Source: Daldinia sp. FL1419 (lineage: Eukaryota > Ascomycota > Sordariomycetes > Xylariales > Hypoxylaceae). Taken from it: a stretch of DNA of 64,000 nucleotides. The notes beneath the pieces were generated by a model. That model did not search any database. It was not told where the DNA came from and saw nothing but the letters and a program-made list of their open reading frames with translations. Shown in pieces: positions 12,591 to 25,132 of the stretch; position 1 is the stretch's first letter; each line of letters begins with the position of its first letter. The stretch is from contig MU623460.1 in the NCBI GenBank assembly GCA_025201765.1, positions 47,615 to 111,614 on the forward strand. The letters run 5' to 3'. Made by a program: the position numbers and the translations under genes.

Positions 12591-14475
12591 CTCGGCTGTT
12601 GTCCTGGGTTCGGGTATGCGAACAGCGGACAACGGACAGCAGACAACGGGGCGTTGGACTTGGGGTCGTGATCCTCAAATCGAGGTTCCGCGATCTTTTT
12701 TAGACCCTTGAACTTTAACTTTTTACTTTTACTCCCGCCGAAATTTCTCAATTGGCGATCACGTGCGCCGCTGCGATCTACACAAGTTCAAGTTCCCCTC
12801 CAATTCGTGGGTTGGCCCAAGCTCTAGCGCAATCCTTCTTATCGATAGGAATCATATTCGTCAGTACTTCGGTATCTACTTAGTTCCATACCTAACCAAG
12901 GTACGTACCTAGTACATATTGTACACTCGATCTTTGGCAGTGGATTGACCGTATAAGTCAACAACGCATAATAAAATAATATATCAAGGATTTAAGCTCT
13001 CTTCTATGTGCTGTATTCGTTTTCTGAAGATATCCTGGTATCATTAGAAATCGGATTGCTAAAACCCAAGTATCTTGTGAAGACGGTTCTGCAAGATCAT
13101 CTCAACTCTCAACTTTGTCCGTTGGTTGATCGCTTCAATGACGAACAGTTAATACCCTCCCCCATCCGTACATATCCTTCTAATGAACTGCCGAAATCTT
13201 AAATCCTCTATTGCCACCTATCTAGGCACTTAATCGGTGGCTATTATTGAATCTTATCCGATGTTGGCTTTCCGTCAATAGGTAACGTCATCACGGATTA
13301 TAATTACGGTAGTCTTGGAATTGGAGTTAGTTTATCAATAAACTTACGACAAGGAATTATAGCATTGTGTTACGTTACTCCGTGGTCGTTGAGAATCGAG
13401 TAATGTAATTGGCCATTACAGCCGGCTATCAGCAACGTATATTAGCAGAAGTTGGAGAGTTGGGAGATACTACCTAGGTTACAACTCTCTCGAAGGATGC
13501 GAAAACGGGCTTCTTTGTTCAACTCAACGTCTCGAAATCTTTGATAATTGTTAGTCAAGTTCATTTGAACCTCGGAATAGTCGTGTCGCGTCTAATCTAC
13601 TATACCATGATCGCAACTTTATAAAATCTCGAGTGGCATAGAGTCGTTATTAGTCTTATAGGCTATTAAGGTTAGACAAGTCGGTTTCGCGCTTGGTGTC
13701 AGTGTGATATTTAAAACAGTTCGGTCCGTCGCTAGTATTCTAAGTCGCGAAAAGACTCGAGTGTTCACGATGGAACTAAAATGATTAATAAAGGTGGATA
13801 GGCATGGACCAATATCACTCCGTTCATACCCTGACCGGTAATACTGGAGCTTATCTCCGTTTTAGGAGTCTCTTCACCGACTGAAACTATTATCTATTAG
13901 CTTTAAAAAATTCCAACCTTCTTACATAGGTAACCTTGAGGAGCTTGTCGGCGTGGTGGGTAATGTGTTGAGTAGTCGTAGCCGCTCCGGTACCGAGCCG
14001 GATAACCGCTGGGCTTCTTTTCTAACCTTGCCCCGGTCTCATCCTTTAAAACCTCTTATATCCGGGAATACGACCATAAAAAAAGATCGGGTAGCGTCTT
14101 GATTGGGCAATTCCAAATCATGTCCTTCATCTCCCGACCCCCATCTGGTTGAAGGATATGCCTATCCGTTTGGAGTGGATATATCTAGACCGCAGACCGT
14201 ATGCTACGTAATGGAACCGGTCTTACCGCTTAATTCCTGTCTTGTTCCTACTGGTTCTCTCCTATATTCCGTGACTCAAGGGTTCCGTGATTACGATCTA
14301 TATAAGATGAATCGCCAAGCCACCATGGGCGTCTTGGTTTCATCGCCATTTAGCTTCAGTGTATTATACCTTTGTATTTTGATTGGTTAAATAATATCAA
14401 AGTGTATAATTGCATCTCCTCGCGTTTGTGTATTGTATCCTTCTCTAAAATAAATAACAGGTTAATCAGAGGAGG
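12591..14475. other. intergenic region between divergent NAM9 and MFS genes
   Basis: A 1.9 kb divergent promoter region. Small open frames (13008-13202, 14103-14390) have no family resemblance. Nothing else recognisable is seen. Confidence 0.55.
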
Positions 14476-16637
14476 GTGATGAAGGATTCTCCTAATAAGG
14501 ATGTCGGAGCCGAAGACGGCTCAGCCGACGTTGAGACGATGAGGGGATCACGAATAGGCGAAGACCATGATCTAGAAAAATGCGCCAGCCATGAGTCCAA
14601 GTCGGAATCTAATAGCGGCTCAGAGACTGCCGGCAATAGTACATATCGCGACATACTCGATACCTCCGGCCAACCAGCCTCACGAACGGTCTCAAGGGCC
14701 CTTTCGCGGACCATATCCGAAGTACGAGATGGAATTGAGTCGCGGCGAGATCTGGAAGATGGTCAACTTACCGAAGAGGAGGAAAACGCGGCGGTCGCTA
14801 CCGTGCCGAACAACAGCGACCCTAATCTAGTAACTTGGGGGGGCTCCGATGACCAAGAAAATCCGAAGAATTGGCCCTTCCCTAAGAAATGGGGCGTCGT
14901 CTTCATCGTGTCCATGTTCACTTTCGTCTCGCCTGTCTCCTCGTCCATGGTGGCCCCAAGTTTGACTGCAATTGGTGCCGAGTTTGGTATTCCCGAAGGC
15001 TGTAAGTCAGAAACCCTACCTTATAACTAGGTACTTAGTAAAGATCTGGTAGAAAAGCCCCTAACAATAACCCCCTTTTTAAGTCCAGCAGAACCTTGTT
15101 CTCTCGATATTTATCCTTGCCTACGCTATAGGCCCCCTAATGTAAGTGATCCTCTGTTATGTCTAGCTATCATATCACCGGCTCTCAGTCCTACGATGTT
15201 AACTCGAAAGGGATTAAAAATATAGATGGGGTCCACTCGCAGAAATCTATGGTCGAGTGTCAGTACTGCAATACTCGAACTTGGGGTTCCTCGCTTTCAC
15301 TCTAGGATGTGGTTTCGCGAAAACTAAGGGACAAATAATCGCCTTCCGTTTCCTTTCGGGTCTGGGTGGTTCTGCCTCTCTTGCCATTGGCGGTGGTGTA
15401 CTCAGTGATCTCTTCGTTGCTGAACAGCGTGGTAAGGCTATATCAAGTACGTATATCTAGGTATACCCCTTTCGCGCTGATAAAGGACTATTGCTACTGA
15501 TATAGAATTACACTCCAGCGCTATAGAATATCTCGTAACTAACGCCCCTTACAGTCTACAGTCTAGCTCCCCTCCTCGGCCCGGCAGTCGGCCCCATCGC
15601 CGGCGCGTTCATCACCGAGAACACGACGTGGCGCTGGGCCTTCTGGGCCACCAGCATAGCCGACGCCGTGATCCAAGGAGCCGGTCTATTATTCCTACGA
15701 GAGACCTATGCCCCGCTACTCCTGGACCGCAAACGCAAGCGGCTCATCGCCGAAACTGGGAATGCCGCTTTACGAACTCCATACGACGATGCCAAGACCG
15801 AAAACAGCAGCCTTCTATCCCTAATCGGCACAGCCATGACCAGGCCCTTCCGACTGCTCGTCACGCAAGTCATCGTGCAGTGCATCGCACTGTACATGAT
15901 GTACATCTACGGGCTCATGTACCTCCTCCTCGCATCCTTCCCCTCTCTCTTCACAGCCCCCCCGCCAGCCGGCTACGGCATGTCCATCGGGCTAGGCGGG
16001 TTAAACTACATCAGCTTCGGTCTCGGCTTCTTCATCGGCGCGCAAACCACCGCTCCCCTACAAGACCGGATCTACGCCGCGCTGAAGCGGCGTTACGGCG
16101 TCGGCAAGCCCGAGTACAGAGTCCCCATGATAATCCCCGGCTCCGTCTTCATCCCCGTCGGCCTGTTTATCTACGGCTGGACCGCCGAGTATAAAACGCA
16201 TTGGATCGGCCCCAACATCGGCGCGTTTATCTTCGCCGTCGGCGCCATAATATGCTTCCAGTCCCTACAAGCTTTCGTCGTCGATTCCTACCAGCGGTAC
16301 GCCGCGAGCGCTGTCGGCGCCGCCACCGTTCTACGGTCTTTAGCCGGTTTTGGCTTTCCGCTTTTCGCTCCTTATATGTATGACCGCTTGGGCTATGGTT
16401 GGGGAAACTCTCTGATGGCATTCCTCGGCATTGCCATAGGTTGGTCCTCGCCAATATTATTGTGGAAATAGTACGTAACGAATCCCCCAACCCTCCCAGG
16501 ATATTAATTTTCTTAAGCGGTCTCGTCTTAAGGGAACTTTGAAGACATATCATAATCTTGCTGCAGAGTATAACTACTAACTTTATAATAGTGGCGAAGC
16601 GCTAAGGAAGAGGAGCCCGTTTGCTGCAGGTGGCTAA
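14476..16637 (+). CDS. MFS transporter, DHA1 drug/polyamine exporter type
   Basis: Twelve-helix major facilitator of the plasma membrane that probably exports toxic small molecules or polyamines by proton antiport. Five exons: 14476-15001, 15084-15141, 15226-15446, 15555-16470 and 16592-16637, giving 588 aa with every join in frame. The first ~135 residues are an acidic, Ser-rich cytosolic tail. Next come DDQENPKNWP, the entry motif of fungal DHA1 proteins, and helix 1 near residue 140. GPLAEIYGRV is the loop 2-3 signature, and APLLGPAVGPIAGAF is the helix 5 motif C of antiporters. The final exon encodes a short basic tail. The substrate cannot be read from the sequence. There is no biosynthetic neighbour to suggest a metabolite. 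Confidence 0.9.
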
Positions 16638-17145
16638 ATATACAAAACGAAAAATAAAAAAAAAATAAAAAAAATAAAAAAAACCAAACAAAAAAACCCG
16701 TAATAGGATATGGTCGGAATAGAAAATGTAAAGTCGTACATTTCTAGACGACGGGGAAAAAAATAAAAAAAAATTTTATCTGAGCTGTATAGAACCACCT
16801 GAAGCATTTATCGTGTATGAAAAGATTGTACAAACGGACAACACGGCGATATAACATGCAGCAATAATATAATTGGCGTTTTGACAACTTTCAATAATCA
16901 TGATTGCTTTTTTCTTGGCTACCTAAACACGAAAATCTAGTAGCCATATAAAGAACCTGTAAACGCCTCTTCCGAACCCTACCAATAAATCCCATTACCA
17001 GGTCCGACCTTGGAATGCAAAGCTGAGTACCTTTAGCGCAATAGCATACAGGGGGAGCGATGAAATTGCGGAAGTCAACGTGAAATAAAGACGCGAAGAA
17101 GGGTTATACGATGTATATGGCAAATTTATCAGTTGCTTGATTTGC
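16638..17145. other. convergent intergenic region with A-rich tracts
   Basis: Between the 3' ends of the MFS and La genes. It contains A-rich runs at about 16643-16695 and 16757-16776. No gene is seen. Confidence 0.6.
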
Positions 17146-18558
17146 TCATGCAGCATCAGCAACGGCCTCCTTAGTGTCAACCTTCTTTGCGGGGGGTGTG
17201 TCTGTGCTATCCTCATCCCTAGCACGCTTTCCGTTTGCCTGAGCCTTGGAGTTACTCTTGGCATTTTCCTCTTTCATGATCCTCTCACTTGCCTTGCTCG
17301 TGTTGATCTTAGGTCTGCCATCATCACGCGAAGCAGGTCGTTCTTGTTCCTTGGTGCGGCCGTTATCGTTTTGGTTACGATCTCTACCCCGTCCACGGTT
17401 GTTGCCACGACCTCGGCCTCGGCCACGATGGTCGCCACGATGGTCGCGACGACCACGACGGTCTTCGAAACCTTTCCGCTGATCCTCGTCACGTCGTTTC
17501 TTCCAGTCGTTGGCGCCAGGACCTTCATAATGAACACGAGATCCCCGACCCCGACCACCTCCGCGATGGCCACGCTGGGGACGTCCAAAGTGATTGGAAC
17601 CCTTCGGCTGAATTACGCCATCGCGTATCTGCTGTGCCTTTTCTGCCTTATAATCAAGCTTCGTCTTGATATCTAATACGTGTTCCTTCCATAGAGGCTT
17701 GGGATCTAGAGCCATAAACCTATCCAGGGTTTCCTTGTCGGACCACTCAACAAACACTGAGCCCTTGAATGCTCTCTTCTCATCATCCGCTCGCCTAAGA
17801 CGGACCGAATTAAACTCTCCGTATTGGGCCAGGAAGGCCTCAATATCGAACTGGGTAGACGATTGTTCTTCTCCGAACCCTTTGATGTAGGCACTGCGCT
17901 CATCGATCTGATATTGCCTATCGTCGGAGGGCTTATAAGCTTGCTTTCGGCGAATTGTTTCTTCGCCTTCTGGGCCCTCTACGGCGAGGTGCTTGCTAGC
18001 TTTCAGAGCGTCGACGACTGCTGAATAAGGCTTGAAACGACGCATGCGAGAGAAGTTGCAGATCACCGAGAGTGGTACCGGCTTATTGTTTGAGCCATCG
18101 GTCTGGGTCCATAGAAATTTATCACCAGGCAAATTGCTATCACTAAAGTAAAACTCGACCTAAAGTATAACGATTAGAACCAATAATTGCTGGGGGGGGG
18201 GAATCGAGTGGCTAATCCTTACCTGCTTGCGGATTTCATAAGGGTTGTCCGAGTCTGGAAGGATGGAAGCGTCTGACTTCTGTCTAGTCTCGCAACCCCT
18301 TCTGTTAACCTTCAACATTTCCTTGGGAGCTTTTACCGCAAGGTCGTCTTGCTCGGCTTCAGCTTTGATTTCTCCTTTAGCCTTGTCCTCAGTTTCAGCC
18401 GCATCGTCCATTTCCTGTTCCTCGGCTACGGGAGCATCCTGGGCAATGGTATTGGTATCCTTACCAGCTTCGGTGCTAGCGTTTGCAACCTCTTGATCTT
18501 GGATCTCGGGGACTTCACTCTTCACACCTTCTTCAAGCTTAACGACTTGGTCACTCAT
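17146..18558 (-). CDS. LHP1: La protein (La motif plus RRM, RGG-rich tail)
   Basis: La proteins bind the 3' UUU-OH ends of RNA polymerase III transcripts and chaperone tRNA and other small RNAs in the nucleus. Two exons, 18223-18558 and 17146-18159, give 449 aa. The first ~100 residues are acidic and disordered. The La motif begins near residue 105 ([25 protein letters not shown]) and is split by the 63-nt intron after RKQ. An RRM follows (SAYIKGFGEE, then GEFNSVRLRR, then FKGSVFVEW). The C-terminal third is basic, with dense RGG/RGR repeats and a Lys-rich end (KRARDED, PPAKKVD) that could serve as nuclear import signal. It is longer than yeast Lhp1 but usual for filamentous fungi. Confidence 0.93.
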
Positions 18559-20035
18559 GTTGGCTAGGAAAGGATTCTCGAAAGCTTTGAAGCAGACTAT
18601 TCAAGCGCAGGGAGTATGTGATTGAGGGTCGTGGCTATAGTGTGGATTAGGCAAACGCTGTGACAAACGTAAAAGTTGAGGTACGAGGAGATCAGTGATG
18701 GGGCGCGAAGGAATAAGTTGCCGCGGGGCAAAAAGGTCGCGACGGGGAGTCACTCGCGAATGTCTCGCGCAAGATGCGACGAGATACAAGGGAATAGGAA
18801 ACCACAATCACACTTGAAATATAGGTACTTAGATTGGGTTAATTCTTGTCAAGGCGAATGGATTATAAGTGAATTAGTCAAGTCGGTACCAATTTTCACA
18901 GGGTGGATATTGTGGGAGGAAGAAGGAGAAATTCTCGAGACGAAAAAAAAAAAAGTTCAGCTTTGGTAAGTGACCTGCGAAAAAGTCAAAAAGTTGAATC
19001 CAGGCGCGGGAAGCTCTAAAGAGCAGTTAAGGGTCCACCGGTTTTTTCTTTAAGGTGGGGCACTAGTATTTGATGTCTCAGTGCTTCAATTCCTAACTGC
19101 CTGCCCCGCTGCCCCGCCAGCCTACCACTCAAGCCACTGTACAGTGTACAATACCTAAGGTGCCTAGCCTGTGTGGTAATTGGTCCGTAAGCCAGCATGG
19201 GGCTCTTACATAGCTCAGGTAGGTACATACCTGCAATACTGGTGCAAAAGCTGTTTTTTTTTTTGAGGTACTGTTGCATGGAATTGGGGGGGATGCGAAT
19301 TGAAAGGTACCTCTTATCTACACCAGAATCGCGTCAAAATAAGTGCCGATCCTCTTACCACACAACCCACCTTCCTATTGTCATACCTCAATCAAATCAT
19401 ATCCTATCATTCAGGAAAAAACATCTGAATAAAATTAAAATTTTGTCTGTTATTAAGATTTTATTTTAATTTTTTTGGAAGTTTTATTTCAGGTATTACT
19501 GTGTGGAAATCCTTTATTATGTGAATTGCTGTGTTAGAAACTTTTCTGACGGCATTCTGCTAGTTACACATAGCAAGGTTTTGTATACTAATAAATTCGA
19601 GGAATCAAAGTGCAAGACAAAACCAAAAAAACCAAAAAAAACCAGATTACCTTAGGCTGTGGATCATTATTTATAAGTGAGAACCAGCAGAGGAGCGAAT
19701 AGAACCTTATTGACTAGGTTAACTAATGAGACTCAACGTCTGTACTAATAGAGTCTACCTAACCGTTTCAAAGGTGACCTAAGGTACTTTTCGAGTATCG
19801 AGCAAACCGTGCTGCAAGCTTAATTTTTAGGGGTAAATTTAAAGCAGCAGTTAGTGAAACAAGTTGTTCATCTGGGCAATTGCTACCTAGCTAGGTACAA
19901 CATAAAAATAAAAAAAGACAAAAAGAGGTATAAGGTTACCCAAGTGATTCATACCTAATCATGATCAATATCCGGCATATCCAAAGTCAACTAGGTATCG
20001 AGAATATAGCCATTTTCCTTTAAGCTCGGTTCGCA
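18559..20035. other. intergenic region
   Basis: Promoter of La on the left and 3' flank of the dioxygenase on the right. It contains several homopolymer A tracts (about 18941-18955, 19621-19640) and T tracts (19255-19264). No gene is seen; an open frame at 19197-19469 is not protein-like. Confidence 0.55.
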
Positions 20036-21509
20036 TCAGGCCTCCTGGAGTCCAAGTGCTTCACGGCGGGACTTGGAATTCGGATCAAAGTATGGTTTCT
20101 CGCCAATAGATACAACTCTATTGCCCTGACGTTTTCCGACATAGTCACTAAGTCGACGTTAATATTATGCGTTATATCATGGAGAATGCATGTTGCGACT
20201 GCTAACTTACTTGGTAGCCGTGTGGAAGACGGAGCGACTAGACACAATTCATTAGAACCGCCTTTGCAAACCCAAATCGAGTTAACTCACTTATCCCATA
20301 TCGCAAGGTCGTTCTTATTCCACCTGAATCGCACTTGGAGGTCGTGGTTCTCGACGATTATCTGGAGGACTAGGGTACTGTCAGAGAGTATCATTGGAAT
20401 TGGGCGTTTGGTGGCTCACAGTAATCCTTGAGTATCTCGCTCTCCCGCTCGGTAACACCATTGATCCACCCGTTTTCGACCTGGCCAGCGGCGCCGAACA
20501 GGCTCTTCCACCCGGTTACCGGGTTCGTCCGAATAAGGGGGCTAGCAAGGTTAATTTCTAACCTTCATTATACCGGCCTGGGGTATGCTACTTACTGCTC
20601 TGCCCTGAAGTCGAGACCGTTGTTCTCGGGAGAGCCTCGGTTCTGGTCAATTAGTTCTTCACCAAAATCATTCTGTACTTTGACGAAGCCTGGTTGGTTG
20701 TGTGTAGCGGTTAGGCTTTCCGCTAGTTTCTGAATAGGGGGGGAAAGGCGATCGTAAGCCTCGTAACCCGATGCCCACAGCGTGTCGCCGCCAACATCCT
20801 CTGGCGGCTGGATGATCTTGAGGATGGCGTAATCCGAAGGGATATTCTCAAATGTGATGCTGTTTCTGCCGTTAGCTATCAAGCAATCCATTGAGTAAAT
20901 AGGTTGGCTTTTTCTCGTACTCTGCGTGCCAACCATGGCTGGCGATTTTCTTGGAAAAGGCCGTATATCGGTCCTTGTAAAATTTACGGTTCTGCTCTGA
21001 AGAGATGATAGACACCTCATCGTCGAGGCGACCATTCTCATCTACAGGTATGCCGCGTTTACTGTTTGAGAGGGCATGACGATGAAGCTTAGATGTCTCT
21101 GGCTTCCCAGTGAGCTGCCCAAGTCGGTCACCCAATAGCTTTTGGTCGTCAATGTTGATATCCTGGTTGCGGAAGAAGAGTACACCCCTTTCAGAGACTT
21201 TTGCCGGTCAGATTCAGACCACTGCTAGACAATATCTGTAGGATGGCTTTGCTTACCAAGGATTGCCAAGTCACGGATCTTCGTATCGTCGTGTAGAATC
21301 TCACTAAGCTGAAGGTTACTGAATTCCCGGCCAATGACTTTCGTGACGTCAAATTGCTCATATGAGTCGAGACTCCCGGAGTATTTCAGGGGGCCATCAA
21401 GCCTGGAACTAGTCAATGTCTTAACAGGAATGGGGCCAGCAGACTTTTTGGTGGTCTGCCCTATCGGCACATCGGTCTGCACATCAACATTTGCGGCAGG
21501 TGGTGCCAT
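20036..21509 (-). CDS. TauD-family Fe(II)/2-oxoglutarate-dependent dioxygenase
   Basis: Member of the taurine/alkylsulfonate dioxygenase family: it oxidises a substrate next to a heteroatom using O2 and 2-oxoglutarate, often releasing sulfite from sulfonates (yeast Jlp1). Seven exons in transcript order: 21257-21509, 20921-21197, 20596-20859, 20420-20541, 20291-20369, 20211-20237 and 20036-20147, giving 377 aa with all phases consistent. The acceptor before 20859 was chosen because it yields HADITFE, the canonical HxD metal site (H175, D177); an acceptor six bases earlier gives HAENSITFE. The distal ligand is H337 in SVFHTAT and R351 is a candidate 2-oxoglutarate anchor. GGDTLWASGYEAYD and ATHNQPGF are family signatures. 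It is the first of three minus-strand enzyme genes in a row. The true substrate is unknown. Confidence 0.9.
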
Positions 21510-21640
21510 TGTGATGAGTAAATTGAAAGATGTATGTAGCTAGCTATAAAATAATAGTAAAGAGAGATACCTATATGATCAATTATGACTAGGCTTTGGT
21601 CCCAAACTGAGCTTTCGAATCTATCGAGCCCCCATCTATC

Positions 21641-21646
21641 TTTATA
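21641..21646 (-). promoter_or_regulatory. TATA box candidate for the TauD-type gene
   Basis: The minus strand reads TATAAA about 130 nt upstream of the start codon at 21509, a usual place for a TATA element of a regulated fungal gene. Confidence 0.4.
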
Positions 21647-22331
21647 CAAAAGGGTTCCCAGACCAAACCGGGCTCCCACGCCAAGGATCATTGGTTGTAT
21701 CAATATCTAGCAGGATCACGTCAATAACCTTACTATCTTGGGCGAATCGTCAAGGCGCGACGAAGATATCTCCAAATGAGATCAAATACCCCGCGGATAA
21801 CGTCAAGCTGGATACCTAAAATAGTCAACCCGTCGAGGGCCTATCTTTTGATTCTAACGAATAATATCAATATACTGCACTGTATCTGAGCGCTATTAAT
21901 TTGTATACCATAATCCGCATTTCTTGCGCGACACTCGACTACCTGAGCATGTTGCGATAGAAGATATAGGATATGATATAAACAAATAAGGGGCAAGTTA
22001 CAACAGCAATCCAAGATGTTACGTATATTTATTTCCACATTTTATTTCGAATTACTTCCGATAGCGGAAACGTCATTAGTTGTAATGAAGATGCAAGAGA
22101 AGCTAGAGGTATAAGTAATAGGTATCCGTGATAGGAGGCTCTTTACTACTACGGAAGAAAAGAGGAAGAAGAAAAGAAAAGAAAACTACTTGCCCGACTT
22201 TATTATTTATCGGGTTGGTCATTTATCCAATGCTATTTTAAGAAATTTTACATCGGAAGGATTGAAAAGTCAGTTGCTGTCAGAGAGTACCTACCCTTGA
22301 GGGAGGTCACTTGTAGAGTGAGAGTTGGGAA

Positions 22332-22350
22332 GCAGCAGCGAAGCTGCTGC
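22332..22350. repeat. perfect 8-bp inverted repeat
   Basis: GCAGCAGC, a 3-base loop, then GCTGCTGC: a perfect hairpin in the dioxygenase/dehydrogenase gap. Confidence 0.6.
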
Positions 22351-22420
22351 GAGTCGCCGTATGAATGGATGTAGCCGAGGTGCGGCGCGCCCTTTATATG
22401 TACAATTGTGGGGCTATTAC

Positions 22421-22466
22421 GGAGGCCCATTCGTGACACTTTTATGGAGGCCAATAGGTGCCACTT
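22421..22466 (+). repeat. imperfect direct repeat, two ~21-bp copies
   Basis: Copies at 22421-22441 and 22446-22466 share GGAGGCC at the front and GTG(A/C)CACTT at the back. They may be protein binding sites or chance duplication. Confidence 0.5.
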
Positions 22467-22609
22467 TGCCAAAATCAAAATGTTGAGTTGGAAAGGGCCA
22501 TATTATGTTTGACATGCATACGAGCCATCTATTTTAGGTACTAAACTTGAAATATAGGGATATATACCTATGCATTATTTGCAATTCTGTATATTTGGCT
22601 ATTCGTACA

Positions 22610-22669
22610 ATATTTGCAAAGATATTTGCGAGGGTATTTGCAAGGGTATTCGTGAAGGTATTTGTATAT
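22610..22669 (+). repeat. 12-bp tandem repeat, about five copies
   Basis: Degenerate units resembling ATATTTGCAAAG follow one another from 22610 (units start at 22610, 22622, 22634, 22646 and 22658). Read on the minus strand they make a 4-residue repeat in a short open frame that I do not consider a gene. Confidence 0.7.
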
Positions 22670-23422
22670 GAGGGCATATACGTTTTTACGTATTTACCTA
22701 ATCTTAATTCATGATACCATAATTTAAGATATGTAGGTAGGTACCTATAGATTAAAGTATCGGTATTGTACATATTTGTATAATTGTGTTTTGGTTGTTG
22801 TTGTTGGGAGGGTAGAATAAGTGCGAATGCTCGCACGTATGATATAATATTCGAACCTCATTTTGACAATATGCCATCCATTCTATCAATAAACATATTT
22901 CATTAAATAATCAATAAGGATATACTTATTTAAACCATATAAAACGCAAATATTAATCATTAATTTTAAAGTACTAACCAATAAAATCAAAGCTACGCTT
23001 TCCTAAATTAGGTTCAATCATCCATAGGCTATGCTATACTCCTTTATCTGACTAGTCCCCACTTATTCCCTGACAGTTGAGTTGTACATATAATAAGCCT
23101 ACCAACTCCTATATAAGAATTGAATTCTATAATGAAGTAAGCAGTATGGAGGGAATTGTCAGGGTTCTAGCCTGTGCCACATATAGAACAAAGGACTTGT
23201 TCTATATGTAGTCGTCTTTAACCACAATTGTAGAGAAGTTCCTTACGGAACAACGAAGTTGTTTCCTTGTTTCTTGGTCTGCCTGGTGACACGAATCGCG
23301 AACCATAGGGTTCTGACTATTGAATTACATTGAAAAAAAATTTGAAAAAAAAAAGGACAGAAAAAGCCATCATACAGCCGAAGCCTCTAATACGAACATG
23401 GTCGTTTGATTACTTCAACTAC

Positions 23423-24527
23423 CTACTTCAAAAAGTTTATGGTCTCCAGCTGCTTCGGGTCTCCAACACTCAGGCTGATGTCCTTCAATTCATCTAGATC
23501 TTTCTTAGTATCTTCCAGGTCCTTTGCTATCATTCCCCAAGAATCGGCTCCTAATGGCACCCGAATTGGAATTCGCTGCCCACGACTTACAATCAAATAC
23601 ATTGCCGCAGCCAATGCACTCGGCTCTGTCCATAAACTGCGGCATTGTTCATCTAACATGTAGGATAGCAAAACATTGGTAGGATAGCTGGGGTCGGCAT
23701 AGGCTGGGTGTCTCTTGGCCATGTGCTTAAGGGAAGATGTCGCGTAGTTTGTTTTCACGCCACCCGGCTCGATGTTGCATAGATGAACTAAACAAATATA
23801 TGCATTAGCAGATTGCCTTCTTGCTTCATATCGTTAAAAGTAATCGGTTGGAACCAAGGTAGTGTTGTGATAAAAAGGGGTACGAGATAATATACACTTA
23901 CTATTCCACGCAGCTGGAAGCTCCTTTGCGACGGCTTCCGTCCACCCTTCCATGGCGAATTTGCTAGCATGATAGAAAGAACCTCCTGGGAAGCCTGACC
24001 AGCCGCCCATAGAGCTTATATTCAGAATGACACCACCCTGTTGACCAGTCTTGGGGTTCACGTCTCGCATAATTCCCAACGCTCTCTTAGTCACGTCCAC
24101 CATACCCCAGAAGTTTGTATCCAAAACAGCGCGAGATTCTTGATCTTCTGCGCCTTCAGTATCGCCAACAAGTGTATAGCCCGCATTGTTGACTACAACA
24201 TCGATACGACCAAACTTGTCTATTGTGGCTTGGAAGGCAGAGTCGATACTAGATATAGAAGTTACGTCTAGTTCTAGTTTGAGAACGCGGTCGTTAGTTG
24301 GAATACTCGAAAGAGCCGGTATTTTACGTGCGGTTGCTACAACGCGATTCGAAGTCTGCGTGATGAGCTGGGCAAGGGCGAGACCGATCCCTGAAGAACA
24401 ACCGGTAACTTATATGCGAGGTTAGAGGTCAGGCCGGTCGATGGAAATAGGGGTAACATGGGAACTACGAACTAAACCAGACGGCATCCGAAGGTAGATG
24501 ATAGGGTTTCGTATTCGGAGCATCCAT
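23423..24527 (-). CDS. short-chain dehydrogenase/reductase (classical SDR)
   Basis: NAD(P)-dependent oxidoreductase with a Rossmann fold. Three exons in transcript order: 24473-24527, 23902-24408 and 23423-23787, giving 308 aa, joined in frame. The start at 24527 gives DAVWFITGCSSGIG, a very common N-terminus in fungal SDRs. The cofactor loop TGCSSGIG is at residues 20-27, NNAG at 92-95, the catalytic Ser at 150/151, and Y164-x3-K168 in FYHASKFAMEG. IEPGGVKTNY follows the active site as expected. The first donor is GTTCGT, which is weak, but the join is strongly supported by the protein. It lies between the TauD-type and epimerase genes on the same strand, which suggests shared use; the substrate is unknown. 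Confidence 0.9.
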
Positions 24528-25132
24528 TATGGATTTATTTGTCAGTTACCTGGATAAGTGAATCGAAAATCAAGAGAATCGAATCAATACTTTGAGTAGA
24601 TAGTTTTAATGATCAATACACACACGTTCAAGTTAGAAATACCTTATGACATATATATGTGAATATTAAATACAAGACACCATGTCAAGAATGCATAAAA
24701 TTTTGTAGATAATGGTTGATCCATATCGAATGACGGTATGCCCGACGAGTGTCCCGTATTATCTGTAGGGTGATTCCAGCCTTGCATATTGCAAATAATA
24801 GAAATGGTTCCAAAAACATCCCCGTCAAGACTCGAAATATTATGCAAGGCCCCGGACATCTATGCCTTAAATCCATTAAGCTGCATAAGTCGCCGGACTT
24901 GCCAGATTAGTTCCGGGAATAGTTACAAATTATGCAAGTTTTGCATTAATTCGCGGCTATTCTTTATGCACGCTTCGTGATATGACGTAAATTTTGCCGA
25001 GTCCGTTTCTCTTATACGCGGGCTTCACAATTACATCTCTTTAACCTAATCTATGTAGCTCTTGTACTCCATATAGAGTCGTTATTTACAAGTCATATAG
25101 CCTAGTCCTCCCCAAATATCAGGCTACAATAT
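24528..25132. other. intergenic region
   Basis: 605 bp between the epimerase 3' end and the dehydrogenase start (both minus strand). AT-rich, with no gene or clear motif. Confidence 0.55.

Larger units (their letters stand above)
21510..23422. other. intergenic region with short repeats
   Basis: Promoter of the dioxygenase and 3' flank of the dehydrogenase. It contains a TATA-like element, a hairpin, a pair of ~21-bp imperfect direct repeats and a 12-bp tandem repeat (listed separately). No gene is seen. Confidence 0.6.

Noticed and set aside
14103..14390. 95-codon frame upstream of the MFS gene
   Set aside because: It does not begin with ATG and has no recognisable domain.
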